From the NCBI RefSeq assembly GCF_019968905.1, contig NZ_CP079946.1, positions 6,669,356 to 6,733,355 on the forward strand: a DNA stretch of 64,000 nt, read 5' to 3'. The position numbers and the translations under genes were made by a program. The notes below the pieces were generated by a model that ran no database searches, was not told the DNA's origin, and was given only the letters and a program-made list of their open reading frames with translations. Shown in pieces: positions 6,828 through 16,327 of this stretch. Positions within the stretch are counted from its first letter, which is position 1, and each line of letters opens with the position of its first letter. This stretch comes from Corallococcus sp. EGB (GTDB lineage Bacteria > Myxococcota > Myxococcia > Myxococcales > Myxococcaceae).

Positions 6828-8153
6828 ATGGACCACAAGGCGGATGTCGTCATCCTGGGGGCGGGCGCCGCGGGGCTCGCCGCGGCCGAACGCCTGATGG
6901 ATCAGGGCTTGCGGATCATCGTCCTGGAGGCGCGCGACCGCGTGGGCGGCCGCATGGTGACGCTCCGGGATCCCACGACGGACGTGCCCCTGGAGCTGGG
7001 GGCCGAGTTCGTCCATGGCAAGCCGGCCTCGCTGCTGAAACGGATCCGCCGGGCCGGGTTGACGGTGAGTCCCTGCAACGACACGCATGCGCTCCTGTGG
7101 CGAGGGAAGCTGGAGGAAAGAGAGGACGCCTTCGCGTTCCAGGAGCCTCTCATGTCCGCGGAGGGACCCGACCGTCCCATCGCGGCGTGGGTGGAGGAGC
7201 AGGCACGCCTCCGTGCGTGGCCACCGCTCGTGTGCGCGATGGCGCGGTCGTATGTCCGGGGCTTCTACGCCGCGGATCCGGACGTCGCGAGCACGCTCGC
7301 CATCGCGAGGATGGAACAGACCGCGGATGCGTCTGGCGGCACGACGCCGTCTCGCGTGCTGGAGGGGTATGACCGCGTCCCCCTGGCGATGGCCGCGAAG
7401 CTGCTCGCGAAGCCCGGCACGCTGTTGCTCAATGCCGTGGCCGAGGAGGTGCGCTGGAGGCCGGGCTCGGTCCGAGTGCGAGCCCGGACCCGCCAGGGCA
7501 CTCCACTGGGGACGTTCCAGGGCGAGCACGCGGTGGTGACGCTGCCAGTAGGCGTGTTGCAGGCGAAGCCGCCCGCCCCCGGTGCCGTGCGCTTCGTGCC
7601 GCGCGTGCGGACACAGGAGCGCGCCTGGAACCGGTTGGCCATGGGCTCCCTGGTGAAGGTCCTCCTGCGCTTCCGCGCGGCGTTCTGGCGCGAGCTGGAG
7701 GCCACCGCGCACTTCGGTTTCTTTCACGCGCCCGCCTCTCCGTTCCCCACGTGGTGGACGCTGTCGCCCCACCGTCACACGCGACACCTGGTGGGCTGGA
7801 GTGGCGGCCCCGCCGCCGCGTCGCTGTCGCGCTTGAGCGAGAAGGCGGTGCTGGAACGCGCGCTCCGGGGACTGTCGCAGATCTTCCCCCTCTCCCCGCG
7901 GGAGCTGAACGCGCGACTGGAAGCGTGGCACGTGCAGGACTGGCAGGACGAGCCGTACACGCGCGGTGGCTATGCGGTCATCCCCTCGGGCGCGATGGAT
8001 GCCGTCGAGGCGCTCGCGGAGCCCGTGGGCCGGACGATTTTCTTCGCTGGCGAGGCCACGCACGTGAGGGGCGACGAGGGCACCGTGCACGGCGCGCTCG
8101 AGACGGGACGGCGCGCGGCGGACGAGCTGCTGTCCCGGCGCTCGAAGGCCTGA
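6828..8153 (+). CDS. Flavin-dependent amine oxidase (monoamine oxidase family)
   Basis: 441 residues from ATG 6828, just after a GGAG-rich stretch. The N-terminus is a Rossmann FAD site (VVILGAGAAGLAAAERL) followed by EARDRVGGRM and LELGAEFVHG, the hallmark of flavin amine oxidases. The C-terminus carries the second FAD-contact motif (IFFAGEATHVRGDEGTVHGA, then LETGRRAADELL). A substrate-domain tryptophan-rich stretch (TWWTLSPHRHTRHLVGWSGG) is typical. Such enzymes oxidise primary or secondary amines, including polyamines, giving an imine or aldehyde and hydrogen peroxide. No signal peptide is visible, so it is probably cytoplasmic. The substrate cannot be inferred from neighbours, which are unrelated envelope genes. 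Confidence 0.88.
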   Translation: MDHKADVVILGAGAAGLAAAERLMDQGLRIIVLEARDRVGGRMVTLRDPTTDVPLELGAEFVHGKPASLLKRIRRAGLTVSPCNDTHALLWRGKLEEREDAFAFQEPLMSAEGPDRPIAAWVEEQARLRAWPPLVCAMARSYVRGFYAADPDVASTLAIARMEQTADASGGTTPSRVLEGYDRVPLAMAAKLLAKPGTLLLNAVAEEVRWRPGSVRVRARTRQGTPLGTFQGEHAVVTLPVGVLQAKPPAPGAVRFVPRVRTQERAWNRLAMGSLVKVLLRFRAAFWRELEATAHFGFFHAPASPFPTWWTLSPHRHTRHLVGWSGGPAAASLSRLSEKAVLERALRGLSQIFPLSPRELNARLEAWHVQDWQDEPYTRGGYAVIPSGAMDAVEALAEPVGRTIFFAGEATHVRGDEGTVHGALETGRRAADELLSRRSKA

Positions 8154-8238
8154 GCGCTGGACGCCCACCTGGCGGGCTCGCGGGCGGAGGCGCGCTGGTG
8201 GCGATGTGGAAGCGTTCGCGCGTGGACATCTTCATGGC

Positions 8239-9465
8239 ATGCGCCTCTGGATCGCCATCATCGCGGGGTTGAGCATGGGCCAGTCGCTCGACGTGGAGTC
8301 GTTGCCTCCGGAGGATCCCTCCGTGAGAGACCCCGCCGCCTCCTCCCTGCAGGACGCCTATGAGCAGGCCGCGGATGACCTGGACGGAGCACGGCCTCCC
8401 GAGGGCTACGCCATCCAGACTCCGACGGATCCGACCCAGAGCAACTACCGCGGGGTGACGCCCTTGCTGCCCGATGGCAGCGCGCCGGTGACTTCCGGCG
8501 AGGTCGCGGTCCAGCAGTCGCAGACCTATGTGCCGCCCCCGGTGCCGACGTTCTTCGAGCAGCAGCCCGCTTCTGGTGAAGCCGAAGAATCCCAGCCCCA
8601 GACGGGCACGGGGGGAGCGGGTGCCGCCGGGACGTCGCCGACGTCGGGCCCCACGAACGAGGAAGCCCCGGGCTTCGGCGGCACCTACGAAACGGGCGCG
8701 ACCTCCTCGACGGTTCAGGGCTCCGTGGCTCCAGGTGGAACGGGTGAACAGCCGCTGAATACAGCCCAGGTGCCGGTGCAGGAGCCGGGCACCGCGACGG
8801 GCGGCGCGGGCGCGGCCGGGACGACAGGAACCGAGGCCGCTCCTGCGCAGGGCACGCCCCCACCCGCCCAGGGTGGAACCGCGGCCGAGACACCGTCGAA
8901 TCAGACGGCGCAGCCCGCGCAGGGCGCACAGGGGCAGGCCCAGCCGACGCAAGAGACCGCCGCGAATGCCGCCGCGACCGACGAGGAACTGAACCGTCTG
9001 CACCAGCGCATCGCGGACCTGGAGCAGGAAGTGGAAGCCCGCGACGCGCAGGCCACCGAGCGCACCCAGTCCGTGCAGACGCAGGTGGACACGCATGAGC
9101 AGCGCGCCTACGAGGTCGAGCGCGCCCGGCAACAGCGGCTGGCGCGAATCCAGTCCGGGGGCCAGTGGATGCTCGCGGCGGATCAGGCGCTGGAACAGGG
9201 AGAGCTGGGCGTGGACAACGCCCTGAGCATCGCCGACGAGGACTTCTCCGTCGTGGGCCAGAGCGCTTCGTCCTTCGGCCAGGGCAACGTCGAGGTCTAC
9301 GCCCAGCGCATCCGCGCGCAGATCGCGCTCGCCCGGGATGCCGCCAACCGCCGCGACATCTACGCCGCGCGCATCGCCCTGCAGGACGCCGGTGACGCGC
9401 TGCGACTGGCGCGCGCCGCGAACCTGGAGCGCTCGAGCACGTCCAACACCCTGCTCAATCCGTGA
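8239..9465 (+). CDS. Exported Pro/Thr/Gly-rich protein with coiled coil and helical C-terminal domain
   Basis: 408 residues from the ATG at 8239, which gives a short hydrophobic leader (MRLWIAIIAGLSMGQS). Residues 20-240 are low complexity, rich in Pro, Thr, Gly, Ala and Gln, with repeated GGAGAAGT-like units. Residues about 250-300 form a coiled coil (ELNRLHQRIADLEQEVEARD). The last 100 residues are helical (LAADQALEQGELGVDNALSI, IRAQIALARDAANRRDIYAA) and resemble DUF4398-type periplasmic helical domains. The 3' end overlaps the convergent EAL gene by 11 bp. Likely an envelope-associated spacer or scaffold protein; function unknown. Confidence 0.65.
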   Translation: MRLWIAIIAGLSMGQSLDVESLPPEDPSVRDPAASSLQDAYEQAADDLDGARPPEGYAIQTPTDPTQSNYRGVTPLLPDGSAPVTSGEVAVQQSQTYVPPPVPTFFEQQPASGEAEESQPQTGTGGAGAAGTSPTSGPTNEEAPGFGGTYETGATSSTVQGSVAPGGTGEQPLNTAQVPVQEPGTATGGAGAAGTTGTEAAPAQGTPPPAQGGTAAETPSNQTAQPAQGAQGQAQPTQETAANAAATDEELNRLHQRIADLEQEVEARDAQATERTQSVQTQVDTHEQRAYEVERARQQRLARIQSGGQWMLAADQALEQGELGVDNALSIADEDFSVVGQSASSFGQGNVEVYAQRIRAQIALARDAANRRDIYAARIALQDAGDALRLARAANLERSSTSNTLLNP

Positions 9466-10543
9466 TGCGCGGAGTGGCGCGGGCTGGCGCGTCCGCGGGC
9501 CTCGCGATGAGGTAGCCCTGCACGAAGTCCACCCCGTGCCGGCGCACCCAGGACAGCTCCTCGGGCGTCTCGATGCCCTCGGCCACCGTCTGGATGCCGA
9601 GCTGCCGGGCGATCTCCAGCAGCTTCTGCACGATGGAGGCCTTGTAGGGGTCCGCGTGGACGCCCCGCACCAGCTCCATGTCCAGCTTCATGAACTCGGG
9701 CCGGAGCTGGTGGATGAGGTTCAGCGACGAATAGCCCGCGCCCAGGTCGTCCAGCGCCACCTGGAAGCCCGCCTGACGGTAGAAGTCCACGATGGCCCGC
9801 AGGTGCGCCGCGTTCGCGGCCCGGTCGGATTCGATGATCTCGAAGACGACGTGCGACTCCGGGATGCCCGACTCGCGGATGGCGGCCACCGTGGAGCGCA
9901 GGCAGTAGGCCGGGTCGTAGATGGCCGTGGGCGTGAAGTTGATGAACAGGTGCGTGCGCAGCTGGTGCCGCACCGACTCGCGGATGGCGGTGGTGCGCGC
10001 GGCCAGGTCCAGTTGGAACAGCAGGTCCGCCTCGCGCGCCGTGTCGAACAGCCGGTTCGGCGGCACCAGCGAACCGTCCCGTTCGCGCCCGCGCAGGAGC
10101 GCCTCGTGCGCGAAGACGCGGGAGGTGTCCTGCGCGTGGACGATGGGCTGGAAGAACGTGGTGAGCCGCGACTCCGCCAGCATGTCCACCAGCCACCCGG
10201 ACTGATGCAGCGTGGTGAGCCGCTGGAGTGAGTCCACGCGCGGGAAGTCCGCCATGCCCGGCTCGCTGTCGCCCTCGACGAAGAGTGCGCGCGTGCCCCG
10301 CACCTCCTCCGCCGTCAGCACGCTGCGCAGGTGCGAGGAGAGCGTGCGCAGGCCGCCCTCCCCCATCCCCACCACGACGCACTGCGCATCCGTGCGCACC
10401 TGGTACGTGCCCCCCGAATCACGCAGGTGGGCCACCAGCTTGCCCAGGCTGTGGCCCAGGGGCGGCCACAGGAAGAGGCGCCCCGGTACATCCGGCGCCT
10501 CGGGCAGGGTCTGGCAGCGGCCACATCCGTTCAACGGGGTCAT
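9455..10543 (-). CDS. EAL-domain cyclic-di-GMP phosphodiesterase
   Basis: 362 residues. Residues 1-105 form an N-terminal region with a CGRC pair near position 7, perhaps metal-binding or a small sensor domain. Residues about 120-355 are an EAL domain that hydrolyses c-di-GMP to pGpG. The catalytic elements look complete: EALLR, the Asn in LFINFTP, FEIIESD, the DDLGAGYSSL loop, KLDMEL, VAEGIET and the final VQGYLIARP. Activity is therefore expected, unlike many degenerate EAL proteins. It lies 15 bp downstream of the LVIVD lipoprotein gene on the same strand, so both are probably one transcript. No membrane segment is visible; it acts in the cytoplasm. Confidence 0.92.
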   Translation of the reverse strand: MTPLNGCGRCQTLPEAPDVPGRLFLWPPLGHSLGKLVAHLRDSGGTYQVRTDAQCVVVGMGEGGLRTLSSHLRSVLTAEEVRGTRALFVEGDSEPGMADFPRVDSLQRLTTLHQSGWLVDMLAESRLTTFFQPIVHAQDTSRVFAHEALLRGRERDGSLVPPNRLFDTAREADLLFQLDLAARTTAIRESVRHQLRTHLFINFTPTAIYDPAYCLRSTVAAIRESGIPESHVVFEIIESDRAANAAHLRAIVDFYRQAGFQVALDDLGAGYSSLNLIHQLRPEFMKLDMELVRGVHADPYKASIVQKLLEIARQLGIQTVAEGIETPEELSWVRRHGVDFVQGYLIARPADAPARATPRITD

Positions 10544-10558
10544 GACACAGCCTTGGCG

Positions 10559-12010
10559 TCACGGGGTGTGGCGGAAGATCAGCAGTCCGCGCGTCGTGTC
10601 CCACCCATATACCAGCCCGTTGGCGACGTGAACGCCCTGGAGGCCGTCGAAGTAGCTCTTGCCGCGGCCCTCCTCGGACTCGCTCCAGGTGTTGAAGTAC
10701 CCGGCGGGCGTGGGCGTGCCCAGCGTGGAGACGTCGTACACGCGCAGGCCGTCCTGGTAGTTGGCCACGTAGAGCGTGGTGCCCGACAGGGCCATGCCGC
10801 CCAGCGTCGCCTCGGGCCGCAGGGCCAGTTCGCCGCGCTGCACGATGTTCGCCGGGTTCGTGGCGTCCAGCGCCAGGAGCGAGGAGCCCCACCCGTCCGA
10901 GCCCTGGTAGACGACGGTGCTGTCCCCCAGCCTGCCCACCGCCAGCGCGCTGGTGGAGGGCCCGGCGAAGCGGCCCAGGAGCTTGGGCAGCTTCGACGTC
11001 GTGGCCAGCGGCGAGAGGTCCGTCACCGTCATGCCGTAGCTCCAGTTGCTCACGTACAGACGGTTGTCCTGCACCGCCAGCGCGTAGGGGTACTCGCTCA
11101 GGTCGGGAGAGGAGCCCTCCACCGTGTAGCGCACCACGAGGGTCGGCGCGGATGGCGTGCTCACGTCCAGGATGACGATGTCCGACTTGGGCAGGGGCGA
11201 CGCCACGAAGAGCAGGTTGCCGTCCTTCGTCATGCTGTCCACCCGCACCTTCAGGTCCGCCAGCACCGTCTTGTCGCACGTGGGGACCGACGGGTTCGCG
11301 GCCAGGTCGCAGATGCGGATGCCCGTCGCATAGGTGCCCAGGTAGAGCGTCGTGCCGCTGATGAGCGTGCTGGTGTACGTCTCCGTGGGGATCTTCAGCT
11401 CGGACACCTTCGCCGGGTGCGCGGGGTCCTTCACGTCGAAGACGAACAGGCCCTCACTGCCCGCGATGACGTAGGCGTAGTCCCCCGCCACCGACACGCC
11501 GTTGGCGGAGCCTCGGGGCAGCGCGGCCTGGCCCAGGAGCTCCACGTGGTCGGACTCGGCCTCGCCCGCGCGGCGAGCCACGCGCCTCGCGGTGAAAGTG
11601 CCCTGCCGCACCGTCGCGCCGTTGCGGCACACGCGCGCCACGCCCAGCACCTCGCCCGGGCCGGAGGCCTTGCAGCCGGAGAACGCGTAGCGCACCACCG
11701 AGCCGTCCGAGCCCGTCACATCGCTGGCCAGGTAGAAGGTGTCCGGGGTGACTTGCTTCGCCGTCATGGCGAGGCCGACAGCCAGCGGCTCCCCGGGCGA
11801 GAAGCGGATGGAGGAGGGGCCTGAGTAGCCGTCATCGAAGTTGATGTTCGTGTTCCAGATGCCTTCGCCCTGGACGGCACTCAACGTCGACCTGTCACAC
11901 CCGGTCAGGTCGATGGCTTCAACCTGACACTCGGCTTTGTTGTCGGAACTGTCCTTGCCACAACCGGCGGCGAGGAACGCGGTGGCCAGTACGAGAGGGA
12001 AACGATTCAT
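10559..12010 (-). CDS. Lipoprotein with LVIVD-type beta-propeller repeats
   Basis: 483 residues from ATG 12010 (GGAGGAGGGA immediately upstream). The leader ends in the lipobox LAAGC, so the protein is membrane-anchored on the outside of the inner membrane or in the outer membrane. The body holds several LVIVD-like repeats, for example GSEGLFVFDVKDPAHPAKV, YATGIRICDLA, SDIVILDVSTPSAP, YGMTVTDLS and YQDGLRVYDVSTLGTPTPAG, expected to fold as a beta-propeller. Cys pairs near residues 28 and 37 and others may form disulfides. Such proteins are numerous in myxobacteria and mostly uncharacterised. It is followed closely by the EAL phosphodiesterase gene. Confidence 0.8.
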   Translation of the reverse strand: MNRFPLVLATAFLAAGCGKDSSDNKAECQVEAIDLTGCDRSTLSAVQGEGIWNTNINFDDGYSGPSSIRFSPGEPLAVGLAMTAKQVTPDTFYLASDVTGSDGSVVRYAFSGCKASGPGEVLGVARVCRNGATVRQGTFTARRVARRAGEAESDHVELLGQAALPRGSANGVSVAGDYAYVIAGSEGLFVFDVKDPAHPAKVSELKIPTETYTSTLISGTTLYLGTYATGIRICDLAANPSVPTCDKTVLADLKVRVDSMTKDGNLLFVASPLPKSDIVILDVSTPSAPTLVVRYTVEGSSPDLSEYPYALAVQDNRLYVSNWSYGMTVTDLSPLATTSKLPKLLGRFAGPSTSALAVGRLGDSTVVYQGSDGWGSSLLALDATNPANIVQRGELALRPEATLGGMALSGTTLYVANYQDGLRVYDVSTLGTPTPAGYFNTWSESEEGRGKSYFDGLQGVHVANGLVYGWDTTRGLLIFRHTP

Positions 12011-12193
12011 TCCCTCCTCCATACCGGGCGATCCCGACCGACGCCAAGTCCCACGGCGTTCGTAGAGGGAGCGGGGGCGGGACGTCCACCGCAACGCAAA
12101 GAAACAAAACGACCGCTTGTGCGTTTCCGGTGGGAGAGGGAGCCTTCCGCCAGGCCCCTGACAGCCCGTCTCCTCGCCTTACCGAGGTGCTTT

Positions 12194-15100
12194 TTGAACC
12201 CCCGTTCGCACGTCATCGCCGTGCTGCTGGCCCTGCTCCTGCCGGAGCTCGCGCTGGCCCAGGTCTTCGTCGTTCCCCGCCGCGCGGGGAAGACCCCCGT
12301 GAACAGCTTCGAGTTCGAGTGGCGGCACATCGACATCCTCGTGGGACCCGCCGCGACCGGCCTGGCCAAGCCCACCGAGCATACCGCGCATGATCAACCG
12401 CCCGGCACGCAGGGCGGACCCAACCCGCAGGCGCCCACCACGTCCTCGGAGACGGGCGACAGCCAGTCCCCGCCGGAAGGCGCGGAGGTCACCCCTTCGG
12501 GCAACGTGACGTCGCCCGCGCCGCGGGACTCGACGCCCAAGAAGGATGGCATCTCGCTCGACATGAGCGCCTCCGACGCGGGCACCCCTCCCTCCGTCCC
12601 GGGCCTTCGCGACGGCGGCATCCCGCCCCCGGGCGTGGTGGCGCTGGCGGATGGCGGCACGGCGGGTGACCCCACCACCCTCGCGGACCTCACCACCGCG
12701 GATGGCGGTCCGGTGTTCTCCTCGGCGGATGGCGGTCCGTTGTTCTCCGGCGCGCCGCTGATGCTGGGGGGCAGCTCGGACGGCGGCGTCAAGTACACCT
12801 ACGCGAAGGACCTGGGCGCGAAGACGGGCGGCGTGCGCTTCTACTTCTACGAGCGCGAGCGCGAGGTGGCCGAGCGGGCCGCGCCCATCATCGATGCGGC
12901 GTACCGGTACCTGGTGGATCAGTTCAAGTACGTCCCCACGGAGACGTTCCCGTACATCCTCTACAGCAGCTACGCGGAGTTCCTGCAGACGAACGTGTTC
13001 GCGGTCTCCGAGGGCACGCTGGGCGTCACCTCCACGGAGGACCTGAAGCTGTCCCTGCCGTACCTGGGCGACCACCACCTCTTCGAGGAGATCAGCACGC
13101 ACGAGATGGCGCACCAGTTCACCATCCAGAAGGTGCGCACCGTGGCCGAGCAGGCGAAGACCTTCGGGGATCCGCTGGGCGGCTATCCGCTGTGGTTCAT
13201 CGAAGGTCTGGCGGAGTTCTACGCCAAGCGCGGCCTGGACCCCGAGGCGGAGATGATGGTGCGGGACCTGCTGGTGAACCCGGACCTGATGAAGGGCTAC
13301 GCGTTCCTCGACTTCTTCTCTCCCGGGCCGTACGGCTACCTGTGGATCTACAAGGTCGGCCAGGCGCGCGTGGCGTTCCTGGAGGAGGAGTACGGCGCGG
13401 GCATCACCCAGCGGCTCCTGGAGGAGGCGCCCCGGCTGGTGGGCGGCTCGCGCGATTCGCCGTCGCTCAAGTTCGAGGAGCTGCTGGAGCGGCTGACGGG
13501 GGATGACCCCAAGCGCATCTCCGCGCGGTTCGAGAACTGGCTCAAGCGCCGGTCATTCAAGACGTACCTGGAGTCGTCACAGACGGCGCCCGCGCTGGAC
13601 TCGCTGGGCGAGACGCCGGGGATCGTCACCGCGATGGCCAGCGGTCCGGACGGCAACGTGCTGGCGCTGCGCACCATCGTGCCGGAGACGGGCGAGAGCC
13701 GGCTGTACCTCACGGATCCGCGCACGCCGGGCAAGACGGTGAAGGTGGCGGGTGACGGCGTGCCGGGCGTGGAGTCGCTGCACCCGGTGTCCGGCCGCAA
13801 CTTCGCGCTGACCAAGGACAAGCTCGCGTTCGTGGCGGAGCGCACGGGGCGCGACGTGCTCTACGTGCAGGACTACGTGCACATCTCCGAGAAGCGCTCC
13901 ACGGACGTGCTGGTGCGGCGGTCCGCCATCCGCACCGGCATCGGCACGGAGGTGGGCATCAACGTGAAGCTGGAGACGGGGGACCGGCGCTCGTACCGCG
14001 TCGACCGGCAGGGCGTGCTGGCCATCTACTCGCCGGCCTTCTCCCCGGACGGCCGCTACATCGCGTTCATCGGCATCGACGACAAGGGCCTGCGCGACGT
14101 CTACATGCTGGACCTGACGCAGGGTGAGGACGCGAAGGTGCGCAAGCTCACCGATGACGTCTTCGCCGAGCGCCAGCTCACCTGGGGCCCGTCCGGCATC
14201 ATCTACACGTCCGACGCGACGTCGCACCGCAAGTACAACCTCTTCCGCGTGAAGCCGGACGCGCCGGTGGGCCAGGCCGAGCGGCTCACCACCGAGGACC
14301 GCGACGAGGCGGATCCGCTGGCGCTGCCGGACGGCCGCCTGTTCTTCGTGGCCTTCAACAAGAGCAGCTCTGATTTGCACGAGCGGCTGGCGGACGGCCG
14401 CATCGTGCGCCGCACGGACCTGACGACGGGCGTCTTCGAGCCGGGCCCCGGTCCCGACGGCGGCCTGTGGATGCTCTTCCACATGAGCGGCGAGCGGAAG
14501 CCGTCCCTGCTGCGCCCTCCGCGCATGCTGTCGCTGGAGACCCCGAAGGAGCCGCCTGCGGATCCACCCTCCCCCGTCGCGCTCAAGTCGCTCGCGGAGG
14601 CGCAGGCCTACCGACCCTTCAAGCGGGAGAACATCGAGCTGGGGCCCATCTTCGGCTTCGCGGGCGCGGGCGGTGGCGGCTTCGTGGGCCAGGTGTTCGC
14701 GTCCGCGTCCGACCGGCTGCGCGACCACCAGGTGGTCCTCACGCTGGCGGTGTACGGCTCCTTCGAGTTGACGGACGGCCTGCTGCTCTACGTCAACGAC
14801 GCGAACCGCACGACGTGGGGCGGCGGTCTGTTCCAGTCGCTGCGCTTCCGCATCGACAAGACGTTCGACTACCTGCCGTCGAATCAGCGCCCGTTCTTCG
14901 TGTCGTCGGAGCGCTACTTCGGCGCGCTGGGCAGCCTGCGCTACCCGCTCAGCACCTTCTTCTACCTCCAGGGCGACCTGAGCATCGGCGGCACGAAGTA
15001 CTTCCTGGATGACTTCAACGAGTTCTACCTGAGGTTCCCGGAGCGCAACGAGGCGAACCAGAACCTCCTGGACACGTGGCGCGCGGACAACCAGCACATC

Positions 15101-15808
15101 CGCTTCCAGACGGAGCTGAGCGGCCGCATCGGCTACGACACCATCAAGTACCACTACGCGACGGGGCCGCTGTCGGGCAGCTCCGTGCTGCTGGAGGCCA
15201 CCGCCGGCGTGCAGCCCTTCGACGGTCAGGCGTACGGCAACCTGCGCCTGGACGCGGAGCGGTACTTCCCCATCTACGGCCGCACGAACTTCTTCACGCG
15301 CCTGGGCGCGGGCACCACGGTGGGCGGCCGCTACGCGCGCTCCTACTACCTGTCCAGCTTCGACACCCTGCGCGGCGTGAACTTCGGCGACGAGCGGTGG
15401 CTCCTGGGCCAGCACTTCGTCTACGGCACGGTGGAGGCGCAGCTGCCCCTCAACGACATCATCCGGGTGGCCTTCCTGAGCGACCTGGAGGCCATCGCGG
15501 CGATCGACGCGGGTGGCGTGGGTGACAGCGCGAGCGACCTCTGGGACCACCGCGTGCTCGACGCCGTCGTCGGCTTCAACCTGTCGCTGGGGCCCCTGCT
15601 GCTGCGCCTGCACTTCGCGCACCCCTTCGACATCAAGGCCGCCGCGGGCAAGCCGGACGAGGGCTGGGTGACGAACTTCTCCATCGGCGTCGCCGGCCTC
15701 AACGGCTTCTTCGACACCAAGGGGGACCGCCGGCCGGGCTCCAGCACGCCGCGCCCGGCGCTGATGCCCGCGCTGGGCGGCGGCTACACGACGCCCCTGG
15801 TGCACTGA
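12194..15808 (+). CDS. Secreted zinc metallopeptidase (MA-type) fused to TolB-like propeller and outer-membrane beta-barrel
   Basis: About 1204 residues. I prefer TTG 12194 over GTG 12119: GAGGTG sits at good spacing and the protein then begins directly with a signal peptide (NPRSHVIAVLLALLLPELALA, cleaved before QVF). Residues 60-200 are Pro/Asp/Gly-rich spacer. Residues about 205-450 are a peptidase domain with HEMAH at 303-307 and a downstream glutamate in FIEGLAEFYAK (near 337), the expected zinc ligands. Residues about 470-790 contain TolB/PD40-like propeller repeats (FSPDGRYIAFIGID, LTWGPSGIIYTSDA). The last 370 residues are rich in alternating aromatic strands, consistent with a BamA/TamA-like or D15-like barrel. 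The whole suggests a surface-anchored protease. The substrate is unknown. Confidence 0.85.
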   Translation: MNPRSHVIAVLLALLLPELALAQVFVVPRRAGKTPVNSFEFEWRHIDILVGPAATGLAKPTEHTAHDQPPGTQGGPNPQAPTTSSETGDSQSPPEGAEVTPSGNVTSPAPRDSTPKKDGISLDMSASDAGTPPSVPGLRDGGIPPPGVVALADGGTAGDPTTLADLTTADGGPVFSSADGGPLFSGAPLMLGGSSDGGVKYTYAKDLGAKTGGVRFYFYEREREVAERAAPIIDAAYRYLVDQFKYVPTETFPYILYSSYAEFLQTNVFAVSEGTLGVTSTEDLKLSLPYLGDHHLFEEISTHEMAHQFTIQKVRTVAEQAKTFGDPLGGYPLWFIEGLAEFYAKRGLDPEAEMMVRDLLVNPDLMKGYAFLDFFSPGPYGYLWIYKVGQARVAFLEEEYGAGITQRLLEEAPRLVGGSRDSPSLKFEELLERLTGDDPKRISARFENWLKRRSFKTYLESSQTAPALDSLGETPGIVTAMASGPDGNVLALRTIVPETGESRLYLTDPRTPGKTVKVAGDGVPGVESLHPVSGRNFALTKDKLAFVAERTGRDVLYVQDYVHISEKRSTDVLVRRSAIRTGIGTEVGINVKLETGDRRSYRVDRQGVLAIYSPAFSPDGRYIAFIGIDDKGLRDVYMLDLTQGEDAKVRKLTDDVFAERQLTWGPSGIIYTSDATSHRKYNLFRVKPDAPVGQAERLTTEDRDEADPLALPDGRLFFVAFNKSSSDLHERLADGRIVRRTDLTTGVFEPGPGPDGGLWMLFHMSGERKPSLLRPPRMLSLETPKEPPADPPSPVALKSLAEAQAYRPFKRENIELGPIFGFAGAGGGGFVGQVFASASDRLRDHQVVLTLAVYGSFELTDGLLLYVNDANRTTWGGGLFQSLRFRIDKTFDYLPSNQRPFFVSSERYFGALGSLRYPLSTFFYLQGDLSIGGTKYFLDDFNEFYLRFPERNEANQNLLDTWRADNQHIRFQTELSGRIGYDTIKYHYATGPLSGSSVLLEATAGVQPFDGQAYGNLRLDAERYFPIYGRTNFFTRLGAGTTVGGRYARSYYLSSFDTLRGVNFGDERWLLGQHFVYGTVEAQLPLNDIIRVAFLSDLEAIAAIDAGGVGDSASDLWDHRVLDAVVGFNLSLGPLLLRLHFAHPFDIKAAAGKPDEGWVTNFSIGVAGLNGFFDTKGDRRPGSSTPRPALMPALGGGYTTPLVH

Positions 15809-15822
15809 GACACGGCACGCGC

Positions 15823-15844
15823 GCCTCCCTGTCGCCGGGGAGGC
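15823..15844. terminator. Bidirectional stem-loop between convergent genes
   Basis: Arms 15823-15829 and 15838-15844 (GCCTCCC/GGGAGGC), extendable with a bulge to GCACGC/GCGTGC, lie in the 45-bp gap between the metallopeptidase gene and the convergent 157-residue gene. Position favours a shared terminator; there is no long T-run. Confidence 0.5.
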
Positions 15845-15853
15845 GTGCGTTCG

Positions 15854-16327
15854 TCAGGACTGCGCGGCGACGAGGGCGGCGTTGGCGCGAGCCAGCGGCC
15901 CCCCGTCGCTGGGGATGCGCTCGAAGTCTCCGCGCAGGGCCTTGATGGCGAACTTCTCCAGGTCAATCTCCCGGCGGGAGCGCACTCCCATCGCGCGCAC
16001 CAGCGCGGACAGGGGCCCGAAGCCGGTAAGGCCGTGCTGGAGGAGCAGGGCCAGGGCGACGCCGCCGAACACGCGCCAGCCCGAGTTGGCCTTGCGGCTG
16101 AGCAGCAGCCCTGCGAGGGCCACGGCTGGGACGCCCACGACCAGGGTCCGGTGCACGTCCCACTCGTGCTCCAGCTTGTCGAGGTAGCGGCTCATCTCCG
16201 CGCGGTCCCCCTGCTCCGCCATGTACCGGACACACGACTCCACATGGGCGTCGATGCGCCGGTTCACCGTGGAGGGCGCGTGGGCGCGCACGGCATCCGT
16301 CGACGTCTGGTTCCAGGACTCCATCAT
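15854..16327 (-). CDS. DUF2892-like small membrane protein
   Basis: 157 residues. The N-terminal 55 residues are soluble and helical (RYMAEQGDRAEMSRYLDKLE), followed by two hydrophobic segments (LVVGVPAVALAGLLL and WRVFGGVALALLLQHGL). The C-terminus is conserved-looking (GVRSRREIDLEKFAIKALRG). This layout, with the LxHEWDVxR stretch before the membrane helices and the REIDLEKFAIKALRGDF ending, is like DUF2892-containing YgaP-type proteins. Function is unknown; some relatives sit near rhodanese domains, which is not the case here. Two adjacent ATGs (16327 and 16324) are possible; GGGAG fits the second slightly better. Confidence 0.65.
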   Translation of the reverse strand: MMESWNQTSTDAVRAHAPSTVNRRIDAHVESCVRYMAEQGDRAEMSRYLDKLEHEWDVHRTLVVGVPAVALAGLLLSRKANSGWRVFGGVALALLLQHGLTGFGPLSALVRAMGVRSRREIDLEKFAIKALRGDFERIPSDGGPLARANAALVAAQS

